This document shows, piece after piece, positions 35,322-43,225 of a stretch of 64,000 nt of DNA. The stretch's first letter is position 1. Each line of letters opens with the position of its first letter. Below the pieces are notes generated by a model. That model was not told the origin of the DNA and did not search any database. It worked only from the letters and a program-made list of their open reading frames with translations. A program made the translations under genes and the position numbers. Source of the DNA: DATAVK01 sp036267755 (GTDB lineage Bacteria > Actinomycetota > Actinomycetes > JAFAQI01); assembly GCA_036267755.1 (NCBI GenBank), contig DATAVK010000117.1, forward strand, positions 9,002 to 73,001, given 5' to 3'.

Positions 35322-37830
35322 CGGTGGCTGCCATCGCGACCGGTTCCCGGTCGACGCCGCTGCCGGCGGCCGCCACCGGGAGGTCGATGCGCCAGATCGT
35401 TCCGCGTGGCGGGCGCTCCAGCCGGAGGGTGCCGCCGTGCGCAGCCACGATGGCGCGAGCGATCGAGAGGCCGAGGCCAGCCCCCGCCGTCGGGTTGCGC
35501 TGCTGAGGCGGTCGCTCGAGCGCGTCGCCCATCTCTGCCGGAAGACCGAGGCCGTCGTCGGCGACCGTGATGGTGACCGTCGCCGCGTCCGCCGGCCGAA
35601 CTCGGACGTGCACCGTCGTACCGGGCGGGTTGTGGCGGACCGCGTTGTCCATCAGGTTCACGAGCACCTGCTCGAGACGGTCGTGATCGGCCCAGACCGC
35701 GGGAAGCCGCTCGCAGTCGACGTGCACCTGGTCGAGGGATCTCATCGGCAGGCAGGCGCGGGCGGCGTCGACGATGAGCGCGACGTCGCACCAGTCACGG
35801 TGCAGTCGCAGGATGCTGGACTCGATGGCCGACAGGTCCAGCAGGTCGCCGACCAGCCGTCCGAGCCGGGCCGATTCGGTCGTGATCCGGGTCAGGAAGC
35901 GCGTCTGGGAGTCGGCGTCCCAGGTCACATCGGTCTGCAGCAGGCTGTCGGCGTACCCGTGGATGGCGGTCAGCGGTGTCCGCAGCTCGTGGCTCAACCG
36001 TGACAGGAACTCGCGCTGCAGTTCTTGCGAGCGTCGCAGCGCGGTGGCCTCCCGGTGCGCCCGCTCGGAGGTGTCCCGCTCGAGCGCGAGCTGCACCGAC
36101 CGGGCAGCATCCTCGAGCAGAGCGGCCGCGTCCACGCTCGGCCCGGCCGAGGCGCCGTCGGAATGAGCGGGCCAGGACGCGAGCAGCGCGAGCTGTCCGT
36201 CAGGTGCGGGAACCTGCGCCGCGAGGATCTGGTACCCAGCGACGACCGTTGTCGTCACGGGGCCGTCGGTGATGTTGCCGAGGACCGTCGGCAGGGCGTC
36301 GAGCATCGGCGAGTCCTCGCTCAGCGCTACACCGTCGACCCCAGACCAGCCGCGCGAGTGAGGGCCGTCGACGGGGTTCCAGCCCAGCAGGCCGACCTCG
36401 TGGGCGCCCAACCCTTCCCGCAGCGTGGCGATCGCCACGTCGAGCCCTTCGGCGAGGGGCACGCTGCCTGCCAGCTGTTCGAGCACGATCCGGATCGTCT
36501 CCAGCACCTTGTTGCGTGCCGTCACCTCGCCGAGCAGCCGGTCGTGCTCGGCGGCACTCGCGGCGTAGCCGGCGTACAGCGTCACGAGGTCGAGCTCGTC
36601 GCGGTGCGGTGTCCCTCGGTTGCGCCGGAACACGGTGATGACGCCCAGCAGTCCGCCGCTGGCGGTCACCGGGACCGCCCATGAGCTGCGGATGCCGGCG
36701 CGCTCGGCGATCCCCCGGTAGTCCGACCAGGTCGGCGCCGTGCGCACGTCCGGGTCGATCACGGTCGACCCCGTCGATGCAGCCGCGCCGGCCGGGCCGC
36801 CGGAGCTTCCGCCGGGCAGCTCCAACCACGCGGAGAGCAGATCCTCGGGCAGGCCGACTGCTGAGGTCAGGCGCAGCCGCCCGGAGTCGATCAGGTGGAT
36901 ACAGAGCCGGTCCGCGGCCAGGGCGGTGCCGAGCGCGGACAGGATGACCGCAAGGCTGGAGGACGGGTCGACGTGCGTGAGCTGGCCGACCAGGCTGTGC
37001 AGCCGGTCGAGCTGTCGGCGCGGCGAGGAGTCGACCGGCTGCCCTGACATGAAGGCGACGACCTCGTCGGGGTAACCGGTAGCCGTCGGCACGTCGGCCA
37101 CGACCTGACCCTGGCGCAGCACGGCAATGCGATCCGCCAGCCGGAACATCTGCTCGATGTCGTGCGAGACCAGCAGGATCGTGGTGCCTTCGTCGCTGAG
37201 CCGACGGCACAGCCGCTCGACCTGCTGGGTCTCGAAGACCCCGAGCGACGCTGTGGGCTCATCCAGGATGAGCAGCCGCGGACTGTCCCGCATCGCGCGC
37301 GCGACGGCGAGGAGCTGGCGTTGACCACCTGAGAGCGAGGAGACCGGCTGCGTGGTGTCGGCGATGGGGATGTCGAGCGACGACAGCAGCCTTCGCGCGG
37401 TGGTGTGGAACTTGGCGTCCGAAAGCAGCGCCCGGCGCCGTTCCTGCCCGAGGAGCAGGTTGCTCGCCACGTCGAGGTTGTCGCAGAGCGCCAGGTCCTG
37501 CCAGACGACGGCGACCCCGCGACGCGCGACCGCGCCAGGCCCGACCCGGATCCGCTCGCCGTCGAGCAGGATCTCGCCGGCTGTCGGCGCGAGGTCACCC
37601 GCCAGGCATCGGACCAGGGTCGACTTCCCGGCTCCGTTTTCGCCGGCCAGTGCCACGAACTCGCCGGCCCGTACGTCGAGGTCGACGCCCGCCAGGGCCC
37701 GCCGCGTGCCGTACTCGGCCACCAGCCCGTGCGTCGACAGCAGCGGGGGCGCCGGCTCTCCCAGCGCCGCGCGGTCATCGGGAGCGGGCACGCCCCCATT
37801 GTCACGCCCCGCGACGGGTTGCGCCGACAT
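35314..37830 (-). CDS. ABC ATPase-GAF-histidine kinase hybrid protein
   Basis: An 838-residue fusion with no membrane helix. Residues about 30-265 are a complete sugar-type ABC ATPase: Walker A GENGAGKST (63-71), Q111 in VVWQDLALCDN, signature SLSGGQRQ (165-172), Walker B LLILDE (186-191) and H223. Residues about 275-430 form a GAF-like domain, and 440-585 a second possible one. The kinase has phosphoacceptor H614 in RLSHELRTPL, the N-box NLMDNAVRHN, DDGLGLP and GAGLGL. It overlaps its response regulator gene. The ATPase resembles that of the adjacent importer. It could dock on the permease and report transport or ATP state. ATG 37830 is preferred; GTG 37791 is possible. Confidence 0.92.
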   Translation of the reverse strand: MSAQPVAGRDNGGVPAPDDRAALGEPAPPLLSTHGLVAEYGTRRALAGVDLDVRAGEFVALAGENGAGKSTLVRCLAGDLAPTAGEILLDGERIRVGPGAVARRGVAVVWQDLALCDNLDVASNLLLGQERRRALLSDAKFHTTARRLLSSLDIPIADTTQPVSSLSGGQRQLLAVARAMRDSPRLLILDEPTASLGVFETQQVERLCRRLSDEGTTILLVSHDIEQMFRLADRIAVLRQGQVVADVPTATGYPDEVVAFMSGQPVDSSPRRQLDRLHSLVGQLTHVDPSSSLAVILSALGTALAADRLCIHLIDSGRLRLTSAVGLPEDLLSAWLELPGGSSGGPAGAAASTGSTVIDPDVRTAPTWSDYRGIAERAGIRSSWAVPVTASGGLLGVITVFRRNRGTPHRDELDLVTLYAGYAASAAEHDRLLGEVTARNKVLETIRIVLEQLAGSVPLAEGLDVAIATLREGLGAHEVGLLGWNPVDGPHSRGWSGVDGVALSEDSPMLDALPTVLGNITDGPVTTTVVAGYQILAAQVPAPDGQLALLASWPAHSDGASAGPSVDAAALLEDAARSVQLALERDTSERAHREATALRRSQELQREFLSRLSHELRTPLTAIHGYADSLLQTDVTWDADSQTRFLTRITTESARLGRLVGDLLDLSAIESSILRLHRDWCDVALIVDAARACLPMRSLDQVHVDCERLPAVWADHDRLEQVLVNLMDNAVRHNPPGTTVHVRVRPADAATVTITVADDGLGLPAEMGDALERPPQQRNPTAGAGLGLSIARAIVAAHGGTLRLERPPRGTIWRIDLPVAAAGSGVDREPVAMAATDD

Positions 37831-37864
37831 CCTGCGAGTTGTCTCGAGGACGGTTTGTGGGAGA

Positions 37865-37881
37865 AGGTGGCATATCCACCT
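37865..37881. promoter_or_regulatory. Inverted repeat in divergent region
   Basis: AGGTGG-CATAT-CCACCT lies midway between the divergent ABC-kinase and HAD-phosphatase starts (72 nt apart). Its size fits a small dimeric repressor site or a hairpin near the phosphatase leader. No regulator is implicated. Confidence 0.35.
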
Positions 37882-37902
37882 CTATGACCGGAAGGGTGTC
37901 CC

Positions 37903-38751
37903 ATGACCTCTCTGTCGTCCGTGCTCAGGTCCCGAACCTGGTACGCCGTCGTACTCCTGGCCGTCGCCGCCCTGGCGGTGCTGGGCGTCGTGTCAGTGGG
38001 ATCGGCGAGCCCGGCGGGGCATCAGGCAGCCGATCGAGCCGTCCCGCCGCCTCCGGCAGCGCCGACCAACGCCAACCAGATCCAGAACCTCGACCAGGTC
38101 GAGACAGCGATCAAGGCGTACTACGGCGACACCCCCACATCGACGCCCGACCCGGTAGACGGCAAGACCACGCTGCACGTGCCGTCACCCACCGGCGCGT
38201 ACGCGAAGCAGATGCACCGGATCGAGGGCCGAGCGGCGCACTACCTCGCGCACCGCAGCAAGGCTGGCCAGCCCAAGAAGGCGATCGTGCTCGACATCGA
38301 CGACACGACGCTGAACACCTACAACTACGAGATCTACAGCAACTTCGTGTACGACCCGACCACCAACGCCGACTTCGTGAACGCGGCCGCGTTCCCCGCC
38401 GTGTTCGGGATGCCGCATCTGGTCAAGACGGCGAAGTCCGAGGGATACACGATCTTCTTCCTCACTGGCCGTCCCAGCACTCAGACGAGCGGAACGGTGA
38501 CGAACCTGCGCAAGGTGGGCTACCCGAAGGTTCCGGCCGGGCACCTGTTCCTCAAGGACAACTCCGACCCCTGGTTGTCGTCCTGTTCGCCGAGCTGCAC
38601 GACGACGCAGTACAAGTCGCTGACCCGCAAGCACATCCAGTCGCTCGGCTACCGCATCGTCGCGAACTTCGGTGACCAGTTCTCCGACCTGCGGGGCGGC
38701 TTCGCCAACCGGCGGTTCAAGATCCCGAACCCGATGTACTTCCTGCCGTAG
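37903..38751 (+). CDS. Secreted HAD-family acid phosphatase
   Basis: A 282-residue exported protein. A signal/anchor helix (WYAVVLLAVAALAVLGVVSVGSA) precedes a Pro/Ala linker and a HAD domain with the nucleophile motif VLDIDDTTLNT, the motif-II threonine in FFLTGRP, and NFGDQFSDLRGG as motif IV. This is the class B/plant-type acid phosphatase arrangement. It should dephosphorylate external phosphomonoesters. GAAGGG precedes ATG 37903. Confidence 0.88.
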   Translation: MTSLSSVLRSRTWYAVVLLAVAALAVLGVVSVGSASPAGHQAADRAVPPPPAAPTNANQIQNLDQVETAIKAYYGDTPTSTPDPVDGKTTLHVPSPTGAYAKQMHRIEGRAAHYLAHRSKAGQPKKAIVLDIDDTTLNTYNYEIYSNFVYDPTTNADFVNAAAFPAVFGMPHLVKTAKSEGYTIFFLTGRPSTQTSGTVTNLRKVGYPKVPAGHLFLKDNSDPWLSSCSPSCTTTQYKSLTRKHIQSLGYRIVANFGDQFSDLRGGFANRRFKIPNPMYFLP

Positions 38752-38832
38752 CCGAGTCAGGATCCCAGGCATGGGCCGAACTCATCCCGGAAGTGTGAGC
38801 CGACGCCGACCCGGCGCCGATGGGATGCCTCC

Positions 38833-39204
38833 ATGCTGATGCGGCTGGCGCTACGCCTGGTGGTGCTGGCCGTCGTGATCGGCCTCGTTGCCGAGCTCGT
38901 GCCTGGGATCCACTTGCACGGCGGCGTCGTGTGGTTGCTCTGGGTTGCCGTGCTGTTCTCCGTGGTGAACACGATCATCGGTCCGATCTTCCGGCTGCTG
39001 AGCCTGCCGCTGATCGTGCTCACCCTCGGCTTGTTCCTGCTCGTGGTGAACGCGGCGCTGCTCGCCATCACGGCCGGCCTGTCCTCGCATCTCGATGTCG
39101 ACAGTTTCGGCGACGCGGTGCTCGGCGGATTCCTGATCGCGGTCTTCAGCTGGGTCGGGGAGCTGCTGCTCCCGGCCCGCAAGTCCTCAGGCGCTATTGG
39201 TTGA
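38833..39204 (+). CDS. Phage-holin-4-like membrane protein
   Basis: A 123-residue protein with three to four hydrophobic helices, beginning LALRLVVLAVVIGLVAELVPGIHLHGG and containing NTIIGPIFRLLSLPLIVLTLGLF, the motif of the holin-family-4 (PF04020-type) proteins widespread in non-phage chromosomes. Function in the host is unknown. Its 3' end overlaps the convergent YihY gene by 18 nt. Confidence 0.82.
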   Translation: MLMRLALRLVVLAVVIGLVAELVPGIHLHGGVVWLLWVAVLFSVVNTIIGPIFRLLSLPLIVLTLGLFLLVVNAALLAITAGLSSHLDVDSFGDAVLGGFLIAVFSWVGELLLPARKSSGAIG

Positions 39205-40086
39205 GCGACGGTGCTCGGCCCAGATCGAGTTGACCAGCCCGGCGCTGACGATGACCTGGCCGATGATCAACAGCCACGCCAGGATCGTCGCGGCAACGCC
39301 CAGCGTGCCGTACATCTCGGATGCGTGGGAGATCCGGTAGGGCAGGTAGACCCGGCTGACCAGGTTCAGCACCGCGAAACCGACGCCGAACAGGGCACAG
39401 CCGGGGAGCAGGTCGGTCCAGCTGGTGCGGGAGTCCGGCAACCGGAGACAGATCACCAGCCACGCCGCCCCGAACACCGCAGACTCAAGGACGAACGCGA
39501 TCACGGGACCAAGTGGCACGACCTTGTCGAACTTGTGAATCCCCGCATCGGCGCCAAAGGCGAGGACCCACAGTCCAGCGAACTCCAGGGTTGTCGTCAG
39601 CACGGCCTTCTGGCGTGGTCGGCGCACCGGCGCGGCCCAGACGTGCGCGTTGACGAAGGTGAGGTTGCGGATCAGGGTGCGCGTGGTCCACAACCAGCTC
39701 ACGCCGCCCACAAGGACCGCCACCCACCACGACTTGTGGCCACTCTGAAGCGCGGCAACGATCTGCTGGCTCGCGGCGCCCGTCACACCGGCCGACTTGC
39801 CTGCTGACGACAGAGCGTGGACGTGGCTGTCGGACAATCCGGCAAGGACACCAGCAATCAAGAGCGCGAGCGGCATCACCCACAGGAAGAGCCGGAAGGC
39901 CAACGCGCTCGCCAGCAAGACACCCTGCCGCGCGGTGTATCGGGCGAGATATACCAGCGGCAGGCCGAAGAACGGACGACGCTCGGCCAGTCGCAGGTAG
40001 TTGCTGGAGGCCCGCTCCGCCCGCTCGCGCCACCTCGCGACGCGGCCCTGGGCAACCGCTCCGTCGGGCTGCACCTCGGTCGACAC
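39187..40086 (-). CDS. YihY/BrkB-family membrane protein
   Basis: A 299-residue integral membrane protein with about six helices. The family pattern appears in ARQGVLLASALAFRLFLWVMPLALLIAGVLAG and in YRISHASEMYGTLGVAATILAWLLIIGQVIVSAGLVNSIW. YihY proteins were once misnamed RNase BN; their biochemical role is unsettled. It is convergent with the holin-like gene and codirectional with the reductase upstream. Confidence 0.88.
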   Translation of the reverse strand: MSTEVQPDGAVAQGRVARWRERAERASSNYLRLAERRPFFGLPLVYLARYTARQGVLLASALAFRLFLWVMPLALLIAGVLAGLSDSHVHALSSAGKSAGVTGAASQQIVAALQSGHKSWWVAVLVGGVSWLWTTRTLIRNLTFVNAHVWAAPVRRPRQKAVLTTTLEFAGLWVLAFGADAGIHKFDKVVPLGPVIAFVLESAVFGAAWLVICLRLPDSRTSWTDLLPGCALFGVGFAVLNLVSRVYLPYRISHASEMYGTLGVAATILAWLLIIGQVIVSAGLVNSIWAEHRRSTNSA

Positions 40087-40120
40087 GATTCAGCATCGCC
40101 AGCGAGTCGCTGCGGCGAGA

Positions 40121-41104
40121 TCACCCCGCGGGGATGAACGGGAGGATGACGGTTCGTTGCCCGGGTAGGTCCCGCTCGCCCCAGGCGGTCTCGATGTCGC
40201 TAAGCGGGACGGGGCGAGCCGTGATCTCGAGGCCGCCCGAGTCGATCTCGTCGATGAGCCCGGGAAGCTCGGCCAGATAGCCCTGCGTCGAAACGGCGCC
40301 TTGGCCGTTGCCCTGGATGCGCAGGTTCGCCGACCGCAGGGCGACGGACGGCAACGACAGGGTCGGGCCGGCCATGGCGCCGATCTGGATCCAGTTCAAC
40401 ACCCGACTGCGGTCCGACCGCGCCGTCAACAGCGCCAGCATCGCCCGCTCGGCCGGCTCGCTCCAGACGTAGTCGAGGACGATGTCGACGTCGGCGGCCG
40501 ATGCCGCGAGCGCAGCCGCGGTGGCGTCCGTGTCATCGGTGAGCCGCACGATGTCATCCGCGCCGAGCCGGGTGAGGGCATTCAGTCGGTCGGCGTCGCG
40601 GCCGGCGCCCACGACGTGGCCGGCGCCGAGTCGCTTGGCGACCTGGACCGCCATCGTCCCCGCGTTGCCCGTCGCACCGAGCACCAGGACGCTCTGGCCG
40701 GCTTCGATCGGGACCCGGCGGCGCAGTGCCACCCAGCTCGACATCGCGGGGTTCATGGCGGCTGCGATCTTCTCGAGATCGGCATCGTCGGGGAGCGGAA
40801 CCATTCGGCGTACGTCGATGACCGCCCGCTCGGCCATCGAGCCGAGAAGCTCGTCGTCGGCGACGAAGTAGACCCGGCTCCCGTCCGCGAGCCGCGCGAC
40901 CCCATCGATACCGGGGATCATCGGAAGCTCCCCCGTGCTGGTGTAGTGGGCACCGGCGGCGTCGGTGCGCACCCTTGGATGCAGGCCGACCGCGAGGACA
41001 TCGACGAGTTGTTGGTTGTCGTTGGTCGGTATCGGTACGTCGAAGTCCTGGTAATGCGGAGGTTCGTCGAACGACGTGACCACCGCGGCGTGCATCGTGT
41101 TCAT
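40121..41104 (-). CDS. Quinone-oxidoreductase-like MDR protein
   Basis: A 327-residue medium-chain reductase lacking the catalytic zinc cysteines. It has VLVLGATGNAGTMAVQVAKRLGA for NADPH binding and begins with the pattern MHAAVVTSFDEPPHYQDFDVP. ATG 41104 lies 6 nt after AGGAAG. It is divergent from a MarR regulator with palindromic operators between them, so it is probably induced by an electrophile or small aromatic that inactivates the MarR protein. Confidence 0.85.
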   Translation of the reverse strand: MNTMHAAVVTSFDEPPHYQDFDVPIPTNDNQQLVDVLAVGLHPRVRTDAAGAHYTSTGELPMIPGIDGVARLADGSRVYFVADDELLGSMAERAVIDVRRMVPLPDDADLEKIAAAMNPAMSSWVALRRRVPIEAGQSVLVLGATGNAGTMAVQVAKRLGAGHVVGAGRDADRLNALTRLGADDIVRLTDDTDATAAALAASAADVDIVLDYVWSEPAERAMLALLTARSDRSRVLNWIQIGAMAGPTLSLPSVALRSANLRIQGNGQGAVSTQGYLAELPGLIDEIDSGGLEITARPVPLSDIETAWGERDLPGQRTVILPFIPAG

Positions 41105-41146
41105 CGGAGACTTCCTGGTCGCTTTCTCGGTTATTAGTTCGTCCCG

Positions 41147-41178
41147 CGTACTAATGTAGTTTGTACGACGTACTAATG
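41147..41178. promoter_or_regulatory. MarR operator pair
   Basis: A near-perfect palindrome TTTGTACGACGTACTAA occupies 41160-41176 (core GTACG-A-CGTAC exact). Its half-site CGTACTAATG occurs at 41147-41156 and again at 41169-41178, 22 bp apart, about two helical turns. It overlaps both divergent promoters and is the likely site of the adjacent MarR protein. Confidence 0.6.
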
Positions 41179-41193
41179 CAATACACTGCCGCC

Positions 41194-41655
41194 ATGGCAC
41201 GTGGTGACGATGACCTCGGCATCGTGGATGCGTTGGCGCAGTTGAGCTTCGCGGTCCAAGGGATGCTCGCCAGGCGCGCGTCCGCCTACGACCTGTCGAT
41301 GATCCAGACCCGACTGCTCGGCGTGCTGCGCGACCGGGAACCGACGATGCAGGAACTGGCACGACTGCTCGGTCTCGACAAGTCGAGCGTGAGCGGCCTC
41401 GTCGACCGCGCGCAGCGGCGTGGCTTGGTTCAACGCACGCCGGCCCTTGACGACCGACGAGCCGTCCGGGTCAAGCTGACCTCGTCCGGCCGGCGCATCG
41501 TCGACACTGTCGCGACCAGATTCAGCAGTGATATCGCCTCCGTCACGGGGTCACTGTCCGCGCCGGACACGAAGCAGCTATCGAGACTGGCGACGCGAGT
41601 GGTGCGGGAGTACGACGGGTCGGCGCCGGTCACCGACGGGCAGTCACGGCCCTGA
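41194..41655 (+). CDS. MarR-family transcriptional regulator
   Basis: A winged-helix repressor of 153 residues from ATG 41194. Helices read IVDALAQLSFAVQGMLARRAS and QTRLLGVLRDREPTMQELARLLGLDKSSVSGLVDRAQRRGLVQR, with the wing DDRRAVRVKLT. ATG 41176 and GTG upstream would place the start inside the palindromic operator, so 41194 is preferred. It is divergent from the reductase gene it probably controls. Its 3' end overlaps the convergent TetR gene by 26 nt. Confidence 0.88.
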   Translation: MARGDDDLGIVDALAQLSFAVQGMLARRASAYDLSMIQTRLLGVLRDREPTMQELARLLGLDKSSVSGLVDRAQRRGLVQRTPALDDRRAVRVKLTSSGRRIVDTVATRFSSDIASVTGSLSAPDTKQLSRLATRVVREYDGSAPVTDGQSRP

Positions 41656-42199
41656 GCTCGTCGAGCGAGGAACTCATGACGTCGCCCAGCTCCGCGTCGT
41701 TGGCGTCATCGATCCATCGCTCGAACCCGACCTTGAAGACGGCGATTCCGGCCTCGGCGGTCAACGTGGCCGCGGGCTCCGCGACTCCGCGGCTGCGCAG
41801 CGCGCCGGCGATCGCCGCCGCGAGCGACGCCAGCTTGATCAGCTCGCGCTCTTGCAGGCCAGGGTTCGCGACGATCACCGCCTGGCGTCGTTGGGCGTGC
41901 TCGCGACGCTCCGGCGGGAAGAACGCCGCGGCCGCTTGGAGGGCCGCGGCGACCGCATCGATGGGCGCGTCGGACTCCGGCGCGGCGGCGACGGTGCTCA
42001 CGAAGAGCTCCTGCAGGCTGCCAGCACCCCAGAACAGGACCTCGCGCTTGTCCGCGAAGTGCCGGAAGAACGTGCGTTCGGAGAGCCCGGCGCGGTTGGC
42101 GATCTCCGTCACGGTGGTCTGCTCGAAGCCGCGCTCACCGTAGAGCTCCAGGGCGGTCTGCTCGAGCCGGCCGCGCGCGTTCGGCTCCCACCGGCTCAT
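41630..42199 (-). CDS. TetR-family transcriptional regulator
   Basis: A 189-residue regulator. The HTH reads RLEQTALELYGERGFEQTTVTEIANRAGLSERTFFRHFADKREVL. The C-terminal domain is helical, as expected for ligand binding. ATG 42199 begins SRWEPNARGR, normal for the family; a longer frame passes back through the epimerase promoter. It is divergent from the SDR gene and separated from it by two copies of a palindrome, its probable operators. Confidence 0.9.
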   Translation of the reverse strand: MSRWEPNARGRLEQTALELYGERGFEQTTVTEIANRAGLSERTFFRHFADKREVLFWGAGSLQELFVSTVAAAPESDAPIDAVAAALQAAAAFFPPERREHAQRRQAVIVANPGLQERELIKLASLAAAIAGALRSRGVAEPAATLTAEAGIAVFKVGFERWIDDANDAELGDVMSSSLDELRAVTARR

Positions 42200-42215
42200 G
42201 CCCAGATGGTAGGTG

Positions 42216-42232
42216 ATGACAGTGGCTGACAT
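42216..42232. promoter_or_regulatory. TetR operator 1
   Basis: ATGACAGTGGCTGACAT fits the palindrome ATGnCAGnnnCTGnCAT. It lies 17 nt from the TetR start. It shares the pattern with a second copy 32 bp away (centre to centre). Confidence 0.65.
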
Positions 42233-42247
42233 CGCTGTGTTAGGTTG

Positions 42248-42264
42248 ATGGCAGTCACTGACAT
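42248..42264. promoter_or_regulatory. TetR operator 2
   Basis: ATGGCAGTCACTGACAT matches ATGnCAGnnnCTGnCAT. It lies 21 nt before the SDR start, so binding here would block that promoter or ribosome entry. With operator 1 it forms a larger inverted repeat with 20-nt arms (17 of 20 paired). Confidence 0.65.
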
Positions 42265-42284
42265 CACCGACGAGAGGCACCCTC

Positions 42285-43223
42285 ATGCGGATATTCGTCA
42301 CCGGCGCGTCCGGCTGGATCGGCTCCGCCATCGTTCCCCGGCTGCTCGAGTCGGGCCACCAGGTCGTCGGGCTGGCCCGCTCGGACGCGGCGGCCACCAC
42401 CATCGCTGACGCTGGGGCGCAGGTGCAGCGCGGCACCCTCGACGACGTCGACGTCCTCCGCGACGCCGCTGCTGCATCGGATGGCGTGATCCATGCGGCG
42501 TTCAAGCACGACATCGCGTTCTCCGGCGACTTCCAGGGCGCCGCGGACGCAGACCGCCGGGCGGTCGAGACGATCGGCGAGGCGCTGGCAGGCTCTGATC
42601 GACCGTTCGTCATCGCCTCCGGGACGCTCGGCCTCGCACCCGGGCGAGTGGCCACCGAACGCGACGGCCACGACCTCGATGCCGGCGGCCCGATTCCGGC
42701 CGGACCGCGGACTCGGATGGGCACTGCAGAGCACGTACTCGGCCTCGCGTCTCAAGGCGTCCGCTCCTCCATCGTGCGACTGGCTCCTTCGGTGCACGGC
42801 GACGGCGACCACGGCTTCGTCGCGACCCTCGTCGACATCGCCCGCGACAAGGGCGTCTCGGGCTACATCGGTGACGGCGCCAACCGCTGGCCCGCCGTCC
42901 ACCGCCTCGACGCGGCGGAACTGTTCTGCCTCGCCGTGACCGACGCGCCGGCAGGGTCGACGCTGCACGGGATCGCAGACGAGGGCGTGCCGATTCGCGC
43001 GGTGGCCGAGGTGATCGGACGGCATCTCGACCTGCCGGTGGTCTCGGTCTCCCCCGACGACGCGGCCGAGCACTTCAGCTGGCTGGCTGGCTTCATCGGG
43101 GCCGACAGCCCAGCCTCGAACACCCTGACCCGCGAGTTGCTGGGCTGGGACCCGACGCACCCCGGCCTCCTCGCCGACCTCGACGAGGGCCACTACTTCC
43201 GAGTGCGGGCGACAACCCGATAG
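42285..43223 (+). CDS. Atypical SDR / NAD(P)-dependent epimerase-like protein
   Basis: A 312-residue extended short-chain dehydrogenase. It begins MRIFVTGASGWIGSAIVPRLLESGH (TGxxGxxG nucleotide motif), has VIHAAFKHD in place of the usual active-site strand and SSIVRLAPSVHGDGDHGF later. The YxxxK pair is not canonical, putting it in the atypical SDR group. It is divergent from a TetR regulator and probably repressed by it. It ends 2 nt before the convergent Pnkp gene. Confidence 0.85.
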   Translation: MRIFVTGASGWIGSAIVPRLLESGHQVVGLARSDAAATTIADAGAQVQRGTLDDVDVLRDAAAASDGVIHAAFKHDIAFSGDFQGAADADRRAVETIGEALAGSDRPFVIASGTLGLAPGRVATERDGHDLDAGGPIPAGPRTRMGTAEHVLGLASQGVRSSIVRLAPSVHGDGDHGFVATLVDIARDKGVSGYIGDGANRWPAVHRLDAAELFCLAVTDAPAGSTLHGIADEGVPIRAVAEVIGRHLDLPVVSVSPDDAAEHFSWLAGFIGADSPASNTLTRELLGWDPTHPGLLADLDEGHYFRVRATTR

Positions 43224-43225
43224 GG

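Noticed and set aside
38833..39204. Prophage remnant based on the holin-like protein
   Set aside because: Holin-4-like proteins are common chromosomal genes and no other phage gene or att site is present.
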